Positions 1 through 36,424 of a stretch of DNA of 64,000 bases are shown here, in pieces. Source of the DNA: Limanda limanda. Lineage: Eukaryota; Chordata; Actinopteri; Pleuronectiformes; Pleuronectidae. The DNA is taken from NCBI RefSeq assembly GCF_963576545.1, contig NC_083651.1:19213248-19277247 (forward strand). Direction: 5' to 3'. The notes under the pieces are model-generated. The model made no database searches. It was not told the origin of the DNA and saw nothing but the letters and a program-made list of their open reading frames with translations. Made by a program: the position numbers and the translations under genes. Each line of letters begins with the position of its first letter. The stretch's first letter is position 1.

Positions 1-369
1 ACTGTTCAATGAGACTTGTGCGTCTCAATTTGTCAACACCCTGGTGATGGATGGGACGGAGAAACCAGGAGTGAAATGTTCAAATGTGTTAGAGAAATGA
101 GAAAGGAACAGAACGTAAATCAAGGAAATAATAATTTTCAAAGCCATGTTGTTTAAACAGAAGCAAAGCTTGTAAAATTTGAAATTAAACAACCTTTCCA
201 CAAGTCATTATTCCAAACACGTTATTTTGATAAGTCTCAGTTTTTTGTAAGGTTAACTAGAGTTCTGAAAATAATTAAGATCACTTGGATGCTAAAAAAC
301 ATTTTTAAATTAGAGGATCTGAAAAGAAAATGATATTTTCCTTCTAATTGAGAATAATTCCATTTGCAG

Positions 370-444
370 AAAGCTGACTTCAAACCAGAGTGCACCATAT
401 TTACCATCTATGGGAAATTGGCTGATGGATACTTTCGTAACAAG
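370..444 (+). other. Possible orphan internal exon (unidentified gene)
   Basis: A 75-base stretch is preceded by a pyrimidine-containing TTTGCAG acceptor and followed by a GTATAA donor-like site. Read in phase 0 it is open for 25 codons and reads like protein (ending GKLADGYFRNK). I do not recognise the family. It could be the last part of a gene lying mostly left of the window, or a chance match, since such short splice-flanked frames occur by accident. No second exon in the same frame was found nearby. Confidence 0.2.
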
Positions 445-707
445 GTATAAATAAACCAAACAGACGTCATTATAGCATCACATACACATACATTACATAT
501 TCTATACAGGCTTACCCACACAAATACATACAGGCCCACTGGACACAGTGCATGAGTTTTCCACCACGGTCAAAGGCAAGAATAGATGGATGAAGGAGAG
601 GAAAATGAAGGACCCAGATTTTGACATGGAGCAAAACATGTGTTCCTTTCGACTGACCGCAAGGACTTCCTCTTTATGACCTTCGTGACCAGCCTCGTAT
701 AGAGCAT

Positions 708-708
<1 letters not shown>

Positions 709-758
<50 letters not shown>

Positions 759-764
759 CACACA

Positions 765-808
<44 letters not shown>
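709..808. repeat. (CA)n microsatellite, interrupted
   Basis: About 100 bases of CA dinucleotide repeat with a few interruptions (CGCA, CAAACA). The Cys/Val-rich open frames on the other strand here are artefacts of the repeat. Confidence 0.95.
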
Positions 809-3154
809 GCAGTTTTAGTTTTTTTTAAAAATACCAACCAGATATTTCATCAAAGTATCATCATATTTGAACTTTTTTTTAATGCAAATAAATGTGCATG
901 GTTGGGTTATTAATTATAAAGCAGTAGAAATGAAAAATTAAGATGCTTATCAACAATAACAAGGATCAAATCCCAACCAAACAAAGATAAATATTGAACA
1001 CATTTCTATATTGCATAAGCTTCTAGGTTTTAACCTAACAGTTGACCAGGGTCTTTCTGTGCAGCGTTTCCATGTGTCAGTTTTCTCTGGGTACTCCCTG
1101 TGTAGTAGCTTTGCAGACACAACTGCAATTACAATGCAATTTCTAAATACAGGATGACAAGACAAGTTGTTTATGGTTCTATTTGACCTGGATCCCATGT
1201 TACTGCATCTTTAGAAAAAAAATTGTATATGTGAATATGCAGATTACATTATAATGACATTTACTGTATTCCCATGGCTTTGGGCCAAAATTATAGATGT
1301 AAATATCAAATTAGATATAAATATTATTAATGACATATTCCCAAAGACGACTGATTGCTTCAGTGTCAGGGTGCTGTGTATACTGGCTCATCATCACAAT
1401 GTCATAGCTTCTCAGGATACTTTAGCAATTACCTTAATAATTTCCATGTAACTATTATAAGTCAAATGTCTGAGGTAAAAAAAAAAAAAGAAGCTAATTA
1501 CACTTATTCTTACTCATACTGCGGTATAACTTCATCATGCAGTGCTATGAATACTGAGTGATTCTGATAATAAAACTGTACAGGCTGTTGTACATGAATA
1601 TTGCTGGGTTTATGCTGCCCTCTGCTGTTCATCACTCGAACTTCAATAGATGTGTAATGAGAGGAAATGATTGATCAGAAAAAACACAATAGTGAAAATA
1701 AATATGTTGTAGACAACAGGTCTGAAAAACGTAATCATATTTAACTAACTAATAACTTATATTTATACTAATACTAATAACACTAATATATTTGCTATTT
1801 TCAAATACCTTTTGGCAGCATGCTAAACTGTTATTTCTGTTGTTTGTCATCCTGCATTTGAATATCAGTGCTCAGTACAATACAAACCATTCAAATTATA
1901 GTAACTGAATATTTTTAAGTCATCATGACCTCCAGATTTAGACAAAACAGGAAGAAACACCCGCACACACATGTTGTACATAGCTTATTGTGGGTTGCTG
2001 CTCAAGACCGTTGGTCAGGGCTCTAAAAAGTTGTCAAAAGGCCGATTACATTTAGGTGCTAGGGGTGTGTGTGCATTTGTGCGTCTGTGTGCCTGTGTGT
2101 GCGGACAGGAAGTGGTGATGGCTGGTTTGAGGTCAGTGGCTGAAAAGAATGGTAACTATGCTGTTGCTGTGACTACGGATGGTCACAGTGCAGATTTTGG
2201 GTTTCCTGACACGCTGCTGCCTGAAACCGCATTTCACCTTCACTCCCTCCATCCGTCCATCCATTCCTCCTGCATCCGTGTCATCACTTCATAATCAATC
2301 ATCGTATTAATTAGTCTCACCCTTCATATAATTTCTTCCTTCGCATGCATTTGTTTGTCTCTCTTCATTCATCCCTCTCCAACATCCCTCTCCATGCCCA
2401 GTGGTATGTATATAAAATGCTTCCTTAGTAAATGCTGCTCCACCCTTCTCTTTAAACATTAAATGCTGCACAAAAGCGTGACCACAGGAACTAAAAGGCC
2501 TTGTTTCTGTGCTGTTAACTGGGCTGAGGTGCACCGCATCCCTCTCATTCACATCTGGGCCCACAACATCATCAACCAATGAGAGAGGGACCAAATGACA
2601 TCATCATGTTGGGGTAATTCATCAGTTAACGCACATTTTTCTGATTCTTGTTTTCAAACACCCTGACAGCAAAATTGTAAACACCTGCACTTTTTATTCC
2701 TTAAATGTATAGTGTGCTATCGCATATCCTTAATAAGTCAAGACGTTATATATAGTTATATTTCTAAGTATATCTCACAACATGTTTTACAGATAAGATA
2801 TGAACTTTTCGCAAAAAATAACAAAACCATACAAAACTACATGACCATGAACCATAACCATTTCAAATTAAATATATATATAAAAAAAACATTAAATTAA
2901 ATGAAATAAAAAAATGTAATGTCATTTTGAGTCGGCCCAGCCCTTCTTTTCTCAGTGAACTAATGGTGCAGACCAGTTGTCACTCAGCCTGATGGACCTG
3001 CTGATCTGACCCCACATCCAAACAGAGCAACATCAACAAGATAACACAATAAACTGATAACACACAAACAATACAACACACAACTCAAAAAAAGATTATC
3101 TACATAATCCAATCTATAATCAAAATTCAAATAATATTCAAATGACCAAATGTT

Positions 3155-3310
3155 TAAACGTTCAGTGTGTAGTATGTAGTGACATCTAGTGGTGAAGTTG
3201 CATGTTGCAGCTGAATACCCCTCACCTCACCTGTGGTATCCTTCAGTTGACATAAAAACTCAAAAGTTGTTTAGTTTATCCAGTTTCGGCTGCAGTAAAA
3301 AACATTTATT
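3155..3310 (+). repeat. Left part of dispersed repeat (MITE-like family A)
   Basis: Starts with TTCAGTGTGTAGTATGTAGT and GACATCTAGTGGTGAAGTTG, which also appear in a fuller copy at 44789-45143. It continues into a stretch containing ATAAAAACTCAAAAG. Only the left half of the family seems to be present. The same CATCTAGTGGT core also occurs at about 43803. Family assignment beyond non-autonomous dispersed repeat is inference. Confidence 0.6.
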
Positions 3311-3662
3311 TTGTATTTCATTAAAAAAACGTTGTTATCTATTTATCTATTAACCATTGCTGATACAAAACCACACATTGAGTTGATACACTTCTAGTTG
3401 ATTTTATTTTACTTCATAATAGTATTGTAAGTGTCATTTAATGAGTGCTGCCTAATAACCAAATATAAAACATTTATTTCACTTTATTTTATTTTTGCAG
3501 TTATCTATTTAATATCTACTAACCATTGCTGATACAAAACCATACATTTAGTTGATAAACTATTTTATTTTACTTTAGTATTTTATTGTGTGTATTATGT
3601 ATCAAGAAGAACTGCTTTTATAAACTAATAAGTACTGTTTGATAATAAAACATAAAACAATT
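3299..3662 (+). repeat. Tandem duplication of about 170 bp upstream of snx4
   Basis: The block TAACCATTGCTGATACAAAA occurs at 3351 and again at 3520, a shift of 169 bases. Its surroundings (AAACATTTATTT, TTATCTATTTA, GTTGATA, TTTTATTTTACTT) repeat in the same order. A third, partial unit begins at about 3650. The array ends just before the snx4 promoter region. Confidence 0.8.
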
Positions 3663-3689
3663 ATTTCACTTTATTTTGTTGATCGGTCC

Positions 3690-3774
3690 ACAGGTCTCAG
3701 TAGTCGTGGTGACAGCACACGCATGCGCAGAGGCCGCCCCTCGTCTCAGCTGACAGTGGAGCAGACAGGAGGTG
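3690..3774 (+). promoter_or_regulatory. snx4: snx4 promoter-proximal region / 5' UTR with NRF1-like site
   Basis: This is the GC-richer stretch just before the first ATG of snx4. It carries CGCATGCGCA at about 3719-3728, close to the palindromic NRF1 consensus (YGCGCAYGCGCR), and a C-rich element GGCCGCCCC. No TATA box is visible, as expected for a broadly expressed gene. The transcription start is not determined. Confidence 0.45.
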
Positions 3775-10981
<7,207 letters not shown>

Positions 10982-12450
10982 GCCACTTTCCCAGCCAATC
11001 ACAATTGGCACCAAAACAATAGCAGATCATATCAGATTGTACGGACTGGACGCGCCAGCCAGTTGTTGTCCTGCCGTCTTATGGAAATGGGCCATGGAGC
11101 CCAAACAATGAGCTAAATTGAAGCTTCTGAGAGTAATTGTCCCCTTTTTCTCTTTCTTCCTCCCAGACACACAGGCACACCCACTTTAATTTCGAAAAAG
11201 ATAGCAAGTCTGAATCATTTAGTGAGTCCATGCCTTTCTAAATCCAAGTGTCTTAATGGTACCACTGCTGATTTGACTGTCGTGCTGCAGATGACCAAAG
11301 TTTTCCATATTCGCCATGATTTACCAAGCTGACAGCATGACCAGAGTCCTGTGTTGATGAGGCCTGCTAGTTGTTTGGGGGGAATCACTGCTCATTGAAT
11401 CTCCATTGTAAGCCCTTCTTTGAGTTGTTCTTCACTATGAAAATAAGGGATAAGTCATGACATTTCAGCCAGGGGTTCATGTGAAGAATGGAGAAAAAAT
11501 GGCCCCTATTGACCAGCATCTTGTTTACATTGGAGCTAATTTGGCAATTAATTGTCCTCGTGCTAAAGCTATGGCTTTGGTGGTAGCTCAGTAATTCATA
11601 ATAATCTATGTACATCTTTAGGCAGAGATATTTTGTAGCAACTGGCCCCCGGGAATTATCCTGAATAATGTTTCCATTGATTTCCTCTTTCTCTCGACCT
11701 ATAGTAACTTTTATTGTTTGAATTTCTACATAGTAAATACGTCCTCAAAATCAGCAATCAATTAAATTGTAAGGCAAGGAAACAAAAAAAAAAACACCAC
11801 TACACATTCACATGTACTTATTTCCTTTTTCCAGAATTACATTTTATACGCTTTCATGCAGATGTCAGACTTAATGTTGTTATTGATCGACCAAAGTGCT
11901 TATGACCAATGATGTGCCTGTATAGTACAGATCACAGGTGGGAAGCACGGGAGACTGTAGCGGGGTTTTTTTGGGGGGGTATTTTTTTTTTATTTGTGCC
12001 AAAAAGAAAAGCCATGATGAAGTGTAGCCAGAAGACCTCAGACTGTTTTTTGACTAAAGAGTAAAAGCAAAACACACACGCAGATCAATGGCTGAATCTC
12101 TTTTCTCTACCGTCAATAGTCAAAGGTTTAATATGAACATCGGTTTTGTACAGGGGAGGATTCATTTGTTGTTGACCTTCTCTGCCTCACATGTTTTTTC
12201 AGAATTTACCTCGCTGCAATAAATAGACCTTCATTGTGATGATGTGGAAACTCTTTGGTATTTTTAGGTTAACAGTCTGGCTTCATTCATATGCTATAGA
12301 TTTACAATACATATAATAATTTTGCTTAATTTACAATCTAGAGTCAGACATAGAACGATTGAACATCTGAAACTCATACTGAGGTAGTTTTCTGTCTGTC
12401 AGTTTACTGGAATTATCCTAAATTGAGGCTTTGTGTGTTTTTGTAATAAA
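10982..12450 (+). other. snx4: Probable snx4 3' UTR
   Basis: No coding exon follows the snx4 stop within this 1.5 kb, and no dispersed repeat was recognised. The sequence is AT-rich, and the first good cluster of polyadenylation signals lies at its end. The extent of the UTR is inferred from that cluster. Confidence 0.5.
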
Positions 12451-12515
12451 CATGTTGAACGAGAGATTGTTGTTTTCATGTCTCTGTATTCACTGTGCTA
12501 ATAAACACTAATAAA
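12445..12515 (+). terminator. snx4: snx4 polyadenylation signal cluster
   Basis: Three AATAAA hexamers at 12445, 12500 and 12510. Between and after them is a GT/T-rich stretch (GATTGTTGTTTTCATGTCTC) suited to a downstream element. This is the strongest poly(A) candidate after the snx4 stop. An AATAAA-like site at about 12220 is an earlier alternative. Confidence 0.5.
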
Positions 12516-12519
12516 CGTA

Positions 12520-13744
12520 TTTCTTTTTAACTATTCTGTTGCATTTGGTATGTTTGGCATGTTGGTAGTCTGAAAGCAAAGAAATGCTTCATTTCTGTTG
12601 AGCCCATTCTCAAGGTCGCAATGTTATAATTCACCTGTGATACAATGACACACAGCCTCTGCCCGTATGTTCAGACTGGTGTCTTTCCATGACACCTGTG
12701 AGGAGGGAGTGGGTGTGTCTGTGTTTACAGTCATGTCAATGTGGCATTGATGCCATGTCAAGTCCATTCATGCTTGGATTATCTAATCACACAGGGATAG
12801 TGTTACATTGGCTGTTCTAAGTAGTTCTGTATTAGGTGTTTGAGAAAGGTGGTGATAAATGACATTTCTGCTGTTAAACTGAAGTTAAGGTGTGGTTGAT
12901 TAATAATAAATATTTTAATGTGGGCTATGATGTTTGCCCCAGTAATGTGGCTTCAGCCATGGTAGGAAAAAATAACAACCTATTAAAAATAAGTATTCGG
13001 AAAAGTAATTAAGTTACCAGTGTGCTCTGTTTAAAGAATAGGATTTGAATGAATTTACCCTACATCCCTCCACCATTGTCATTTTATAGCTAATGATCAT
13101 TATAATGTAAGAAAAGAATAAGATACAGCATGAAAATAATAATAATTGTAACAAAAGAAGAAAATAGTCCCATGGTTGTCTGAATGCAATGACGAGCTGG
13201 AATTATGAAAGTTGCTTTTAGTATTTGTCCATTGCAGCTCAGACGTATCAAACAAAGCCTTTAACCTTCGGTAAATACATGGATTTGAAGGATTGGAACA
13301 CAAATTCTGAGTATATAAATGAACAAACAGCGCCACCTGCTGACTCATACCAGCAAAACTATTTCCATTTGCCACAGAACCGGCTTGACTGTGTGGGTTA
13401 AAGTAAAGACAGGAGTCGGAGGATGGGAAAGAAAAAAACCGTCTTTTTCAGATCCACCTTGTGGTTGGTTTGCATGATGTCATGTGTGGTTTTCCTAAAT
13501 AGAAACCTAACATTAATTTAGCATTACAAGCAGAAACCGTCTATTCAGTGTGCTCTAAAGAAATTTGATATTTTAATAAAATAAATTATAGGCTTATTAG
13601 ACTGGACATTGTATAGACTCCATAAATCATAGCAATTTATAACTTTATAAGGAAATGTTACAGGCATATGGATGCTTATAGTGTGAGGATGTTGAAAAGT
13701 CTATAAAGGGGGATGGGACGTTTTATGCAGTGAAACCCAGCCTT
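12520..13744. other. Intergenic, snx4 to CD99-like gene
   Basis: AT-rich intergenic DNA with no supportable gene. The 91-codon - strand frame at 13100-13375 has no recognisable domain and an AT-rich composition like its surroundings. Confidence 0.6.
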
Positions 13745-14225
13745 GGCATTTACAATCTTATTAATAATAATAATTAGGGCCCGAGCACTGACAGGCACTG
13801 ACAGACAGTGAGACCCTATTGAGATTGTAAGGATTAATATTATTATTCAGGCAAATTAATTTGCTTTTTGAGGGCTTTAAAATGCTCAAATTCTTACCAA
13901 AATTTGCAGAAAATTAGAAAGTGGTGAAAATGTACGTATTGTGAAGGAATTTTCATTCTGCAACTGATGCGCAGAAGCAGACCGCGCAACTCATGCGTAG
14001 AAGCGAACCTTTTTTTATTTTATTTTATTTTATTTTTGGATCTGAACCACATTATACACATTCATAAATATACCTCCCATAACTCTGCCTCCTTTTTAAC
14101 TTATCCACTGACTTTAATGGGTTATTTTCAGACCTAGACTCCATCCCTATACACCAAGTTTGAAATTGGTTTAGTATTTTTTTTTTTGCATAATCCTGTT
14201 AAAATAAACCCAAAATCAGAATCAT
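13745..14225 (+). repeat. Dispersed teleost repeat beginning TAGGGCCCGAGCAC
   Basis: It begins with a TAATAA-rich stretch and TAGGGCCCGAGCACTGACAG. Then come CAGTGAGACCCTATTGAG, TTTGAGGGCTTTAAAATGCT and AAAGTGGTGAAAATGTACGT. It ends in TTTGCATAATCCTGTT, related to the family B repeats elsewhere in the window. I recognise the TAGGGCCCGAGCAC head as a common teleost dispersed repeat. It has no coding capacity. Confidence 0.6.
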
Positions 14226-14699
14226 TCATTCAGAATCGATCATTTAAAACCGAAGACAGCAAATTATCTAAAATCCATAAACAATAAATGCTGCTGTTCA
14301 ACAAATTATATAATTCAAAATCTTAACTTAAGACATTTTTATGTCGTATAAAGTCTTAAATCGGGTACAAGAAGTCTTGTTGTACAAAACTAAAAAACAA
14401 AAACAAATAGCATAATGTTAAAGTATTGGCAAATGAAAATGAAACATAAGCAAAAGAAGTGAAACCAATAAAAGTCTGTAAAAGTACGTTTTTATTAGTG
14501 CTGGATCAGACATTAAAATAAATGAGACTCGGCTGTTTACTAAGTTAAACCAATAGGCTCCATGTACATACACATCTCTCTTGCTCCACTCGCCTCTGCT
14601 TGGTGTTTAAAATGAGTGTTGGGATAATTATGTTTTTACGCGCAGAGCCGGGTTGGTAACGACAAGTCTGCAATTAGTCCACAATGTTAGTAATGGAAA

Positions 14700-15079
14700 A
14701 GCAAAATCCCCATTAGTGGGCTAATCGGTGCCCCAGCAGCACCGTACCCAGCCCCGGTGTCTGCACGCCTGCCTTTATTTTGGAGAGGACCCGCCCCCCT
14801 TAATAAGGACTGGACCTTCTCTCCTCCAATTCAGACAAAAGGAGAGAGCGACAGATCCGCGGCGCGCGCACCGAGCACAGCATCTGAGCACCTTGGAAAC
14901 GCCACAGGTCCGATTCCCGAGACGCGCAGCGACGCACCGGCACCGGCAGCAGCACACCGACCCGCACACGCCCTGCACGTCCACCTGAAACCACACGGAG
15001 CCGGCGACCAGTCCTCCTCCAAGGCCGTGGAAAACCAGAGCGAACCCCGGTTCATTTGCAGCCAGAACACCGTGTTCCC
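14700..15079 (+). promoter_or_regulatory. Promoter / 5' UTR of CD99-like gene
   Basis: A GC- and CpG-rich island directly before the ATG at 15080 stands out from AT-rich flanks (CCGCGGCGCGCGCACC at about 14855-14870; CCGGCACCGGCAGCAGC). Open frames in it on both strands come from base composition. The transcription start is not determined. Confidence 0.5.
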
Positions 15080-31444
<16,365 letters not shown>

Positions 31445-34298
31445 ACCGGCGACCATCACACGACTGACGGTCTGGACCAACTACAGTCGACAAAGTGGCA
31501 ATCTCACTGTTAGGCTCTATCCGCTTTGGAGCTGTGTTACTGTGAGGCCCAGAGTAGGGCTGTGAGTGTGTGTGTGTCTGTTTCTGTCTGATTTATAGTG
31601 TGTGTGTGTATGTGTGGGTTTGTGTGTGCAAGCGCATATATGTGGGGTTAAAGGCGTTAGAAGAAGAAAAACAAAAAGCAAGTAAAGATCCTCTATGTGA
31701 ACCTTAGGGGTTTTATGATTGTTACAACTTAGGAATTTATTGAAATGATCGGTAAAATGTTCTACTTTAAACCAAATCCAAAAACTTATTTTGTTTCCAG
31801 AGGGGCCATGAAAGAGATTAAATCTCAGATAAAGTATGACCATTTGATGGCTAACTCATAGAACTACCTTTTCCTATTGTTACTTGTATGGCTACCACCT
31901 AGTTCTAGTAACTCTGTCTGAATATAAACCAGTGACAGATTTTGATGTTGTAGTTGTTTAAACTTTATACTGAACTCTTACCAGTGGAATTTCTATTTCC
32001 TGTTCCTATCATTGTTTGAGCCATCCGTATGATTTTGAGAATCCACAGATATACGTAAATCATATCTTAAATTTTCTACCCATACCATTATCTGCAGCGT
32101 AAATCGTAATCAGGGGGCTTCTATAACTGCCACTGCATTCCCTGGATTTTGGCGAGAAATGATAGCGAAGGCCTTTTTCACTGCAGACAATCGGACTTGT
32201 AAGAGTAGCAGAGGCCCAGGGTTTCCTGATGAAAAAGTAAAAATGTCTCCAGTGAAAAAGGCCTGTATCGATCCTACGATTCTGGGGATGCTCTGAAATG
32301 GTCCGATCTGTGTGAAGAGGGCCGCTGATGTCACTGTATGTGTGTTTGTTTGTGTGTCTCTTAATCGGTGAAGGGGCTTAGTCTTAAATCCTGTTGGGTC
32401 ACTGTCACTTCTCCTCAAGTCTGTTCAAGTAATTTAAACAGAGATTTCTAATAGATTTCTAATGACTCGCTCCCAAAAAAAAAAATCAAAACTTATTTAC
32501 CCTTAGAGAAAATGATGATTTCTAAATTCACCAAGGAAAGTTGAAGTGAAGTCTAGTCCAACCCTGTTTCTGGACGGATGAATGTTCACCTGACATGAAC
32601 AAGTTCAAAAACAGGTCATGTAGTAACGTATTTAGACATTTGTTCTGATGTAATCTGTGTTAATCTAGTTGTGATGCAGTAGTTTCTTCTCTATAGTGCC
32701 TTTCACTGACACAGCCTGACTTGAGCAATTCACAGACACACAGAAGAGACGTGGAATTAAAACAGTAATGAATGTATCGGAAATAAAATCGAGGAATGTA
32801 AAATGACACTTTGAACAGCTCGTGCACGTGAAACTGTTCCATTATTGTACATTATTATACCAGATGCATATCTGATCGCAGTGGGCCAGTTAGTTATTTT
32901 ATATATCCAGTGCTTTTTTTGACTGACGCTGCCTCCCACACTGTTTAAAAAGCCTCCGTTAATTTCCTCTCTGTGTGTCTCTTTATTCGAGCAAGCCAGA
33001 TGCTGTCCCGGTGTTTTTGTATCATTCATAACTCCACATCACATACACCATCCACCTGTGATTTTTATAGAAATTCAATATTTAGCAGTGGTGCCTCAGA
33101 GCTGACACAGATAATCTTTAGTCAACATGCTTACTGTGGTATTTTGTGATGATTATTGTGAAATGCCGAAGAAGCGCTGTGTTAAAAAAAAAAAAAAAGA
33201 CGCCCAACAGTTTTCCTTTTTCCAGCTGTAGCACAAAACTACCAACTTCTGAATGTCTTTTCGTTGCCTTGCAGTTTTTTGTACTTGCTCTGCTCCCTTT
33301 AAACACGGGGTCATAGAGGTCGCGTAGCGCCGCAGTTCATGTAAAGTGCGTAACTTGTCAAGCACCATATTAGCTGCAATACAGGACAGAGACTGTTGCT
33401 TAACAGCCTTGCCTCAAGCCGAGAAATATTAAGTCTGTGATGTCACATATCGATTCATTCTACTGTATGAGCTGCAGACCGGGAGGCGGGTCAAAGTTCG
33501 GCTTTGAATCGCCTCCTTGTCCCGTAATCTGTGATGGATGGAGTTTCTCTCGACACACTGAACAAGGGGAATCGAGTCGAGTGTGTACGAATCTGCCACA
33601 TTGGCGCGGAGTGATAACGCACAAAAATACCCGCTGAATAATAGTACAAGCTTTCAGAAATAGCCGCTGATGCCTTCAGAACAGAGGATTCTCCTTTTTT
33701 ACACAGCTCTCGCCTCCTTCATTGGGTCAAATAGGAATCAGCATGATCGGCCTGCCACACCCTACAGTGCACGCACGGTCAGAAACCCGATGTAGAGACA
33801 ATACGAGCTGGGTCCACTCTACATTCCAATGCAGTCAGATTCCTTGTAAACACAAACATGTCCAAACCAGAATGTAATCCAAGGGAAACTTCAAGCTATT
33901 GGGTCCTGAAGTGCACTTCCATCAAGTAATGCTAGGGCATCAATCATGGCCTTGACCGGTCCTGCCTTACAAACCCCAACCTCTTGAATATCGCAGAGAG
34001 GCCAACAAAGAACAACGGCGGCGTCGTCATCAGAGAGAGACAAGCAGAGATGTTTTGCAGGTTATTTTAATAGCAATCTCTATGGGAGAAGCACTTTCCT
34101 ATCCTGTATACATCTTGATTCATCCAACACATTTAGACAATTCTTTTCTTTTTTGATTTAAACTAGTGTTAGACTTTTTATTTAAAAAATTCTGTGTTTT
34201 TGATTCTGTGTAGGAACTTTCTTCTTTTTTTTTTCGTCATCTGGCACTTGTGTTGGTCTTCTGGAATTGTGTAAATAATGTTTGAGGAGTCAATTAAA
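31445..34298 (+). other. Probable long 3' UTR of CD99-like gene
   Basis: No coding exon is recognised after the TAG at 31442-31444. The sequence contains TG-rich tracts (31564-31630) and poly-A runs (32475, 33184). The first convincing poly(A) signal with a GT-rich element lies at about 34293; an AATAAA at about 32782 is an earlier alternative, giving a shorter UTR. The extent is inferred. Confidence 0.4.
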
Positions 34299-34318
34299 CG
34301 TGGGAGTTGGTGTGTTAT
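34293..34318 (+). terminator. Candidate poly(A) signal for CD99-like gene
   Basis: ATTAAA at 34293-34298 is followed at once by the GT-rich stretch GTGGGAGTTGGTGTGTT, a good downstream element. The assignment to this gene is by position. Confidence 0.4.
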
Positions 34319-34454
34319 TCCCTTGCCAAACATCTGTGTGTGTGTCTTTTATAGTATAATATCACAAACACACCTTACATGATTTATTTTATTCATTCCA
34401 ACTCTTTCACAATAGCTAATATAATATAATATATATAAAATCTGTGTGTAGTTA

Positions 34455-34479
34455 ACTCCACCAAGGAAGTTATGTTTTC
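34455..34479 (-). repeat. Conserved end fragment of family B repeat
   Basis: CACCAAGGAAGTTATGTTTTC matches the reverse complement of 42869-42889 at about 19 of 21 positions. It is the end of the family in opposite orientation. Confidence 0.55.
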
Positions 34480-36136
34480 TTCTTTGTTTTTTAGTTCAGT
34501 CGGACAACTCACGTTCAAATGCTAATGCAACATTAGAACAGGTTAGTGTTTGGCGTCTAGGTTCTGAATTAGTTACTTCCCACCACATAATTACAAAGAT
34601 ATGATGGGAATGATGAGCAAATACTTCTAACCCCCTACTTATTATTTATCTGCTTAAATAGACAGCCAAATAAGGCGTGTGTATTATAGATGGTGGTGGA
34701 GAGTGATGTATGTCACATGATTGGAGTAGCGCAGCCGGAGTTGGCTGCCTGAACCAGCTCGCAGGTGCCGCTCCTCTTACAACAGAAACTACTCCACCGA
34801 TATTCATGATACTATGTGGAGGGTTGGGGCATGACATGGTGAGATTGGGTGTTGGGTGTGGACTGATATTTATTTATTTTTGTGCAATTTGCAAATTTAT
34901 CCAAATCAAGGTCTGGGTCTATAGTACATTTTAATTTGGTATCACAAGGGGACTGTTGGGCCTTGGCGGAATGCGCTCTAGTTTCGTTGACCAAAAAAGA
35001 CAGTTTTGTCTTTCCACCTGACTTTCCCTTCATCGAACTCAACACCTGTGTGGCGTTGGAATGTTAATAAAGCTCGGGGAGAACAAAACAGCAAACAGGC
35101 ATCATGGGACTAGACCTGAACTGCTTGATATGCAAAGTATTTATAGGAGCAAACTACACAGCTCGGACCTTTGCGGATGATTGATGGTGACAGTCCAACC
35201 AAGGCTCTCAGAGGTAAAATATGTGAACCTGCGTGTTGTTTTTTTCTTGTCAGATAAACACGCACGTCAATTCCTACAGTTTAATATGTTAAATTCTTAC
35301 CTGTCAGTAATTACACCAAAGCATCCAATTAAACCAAGAACTGGGAGGAGCTACGGCCTGGTGCTGACTCATAATGGAGGTTCCACATGATTTTGAATTA
35401 TCTTGCGTGGTTGAAACTGTAAAACTGAGGTCGGCTGGTGTCTGCAGGCTAAAGTGACTCATACAAATTCCACAGGGTGAAGACAAATTCAGAGAATTTG
35501 CTGAAGTAAAAGAAGACATAACTCACTGGAGAAATGCTCCAAGTAAAAGTTGTGTCGTTGAAGACACATTTACTTAACTTTGACAGCAGTTTAATGTTTT
35601 ACCTTGTTTGAGCATCAAAGGTTCAAGCTATTTGTCATGTGCTGTTAAAGTTGTATAAAACAGTGGTTCCTAACCTGGGGACGAGGAAGTGCAGTGTCGT
35701 GAGAGAATTAATTTGACATGGAAGAAAAGACCAATACTTCTGTTTGCTTAGTTTTTTGATCCTTTCCTTTTTTCTCCATGAGTTATGTCATGTCTGATCA
35801 AAATGGTCCGATATGAGAAAGACAACTCCACTGTGGTTAAGTTTCTCACGAAGCCATCTGTAAGTATCGCATGGCTTCAAAGAGTACCGCAACAAACATG
35901 ATTAACGAGCAATTAAATATATGGAAGATCTGTTGTAAATAATTTCCTGAAGTCACTGGTGACACCAGTAAATTTTCTATCGCAATAAATGTCAAATTAT
36001 TGACTGATTGTAAGTTGTCTTTTTAAACTCCTCTTTATTAGCAGAGAATGACAAACATCTGATTAACAACGAAACATTTTACAAATCTGAGGTTGATCTA
36101 CGAATTATATCAATAGATATGGGACTTAGAATTTAT

Positions 36137-36290
36137 TTATATAATAAGATAAAATAAGATTAGCCTGTATTGGTCCCACTATTGGGAACTTTTCAGTGTT
36201 ATAGAAGATAAAAACAGTGACATAAGAAATCAATAAACATAATAAATAGGTAAAAAAATATATATTGAATAAAACTATATTTCACATAAA
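36137..36290 (-). mobile_element. LINE 3'-end fragment (GATAA-tailed)
   Basis: AAGATAAAATAAGATTAGCC, then TATTGGTCCCACTATTGGGA, resembles the other GATAA-tailed element at 39571 (TTTATTGATCCACACTTGAG). Read on the - strand it ends in a TTATC/TTATT-rich tail, as a non-LTR retrotransposon 3' end does. There is no coding part left. Confidence 0.5.
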
Positions 36291-36424
36291 TTGATACATA
36301 ATCAACTTTTGTTTTAATCATATTGTGATAATTATTGTTTCCTCACCCATACGTACTTACAGCATGGTTCTTATATTCTATAAAGGAGGGTAGCATGTTT
36401 AGAATAAAATTGATGTTAATTCAT

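Larger units (their letters stand above)
1..3149. other. Gene-poor upstream region
   Basis: No gene is recognised here. The stretch is AT-rich and its open frames are short and without recognisable domains on either strand. It holds one CA microsatellite (709-808) and one weak exon candidate (370-444), both listed separately. The region 2040-2110 is rich in TGTG and has no coding character. Confidence 0.6.

Noticed and set aside
2307..2594. 95-codon - strand frame
   Set aside because: No family recognised and no splice or poly(A) context. It fits a chance open frame.
15056..15079. N-terminal extension of the CD99-like protein from a TTG
   Set aside because: It would put polar residues before the signal peptide. 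The ATG at 15080 places the hydrophobic core correctly.
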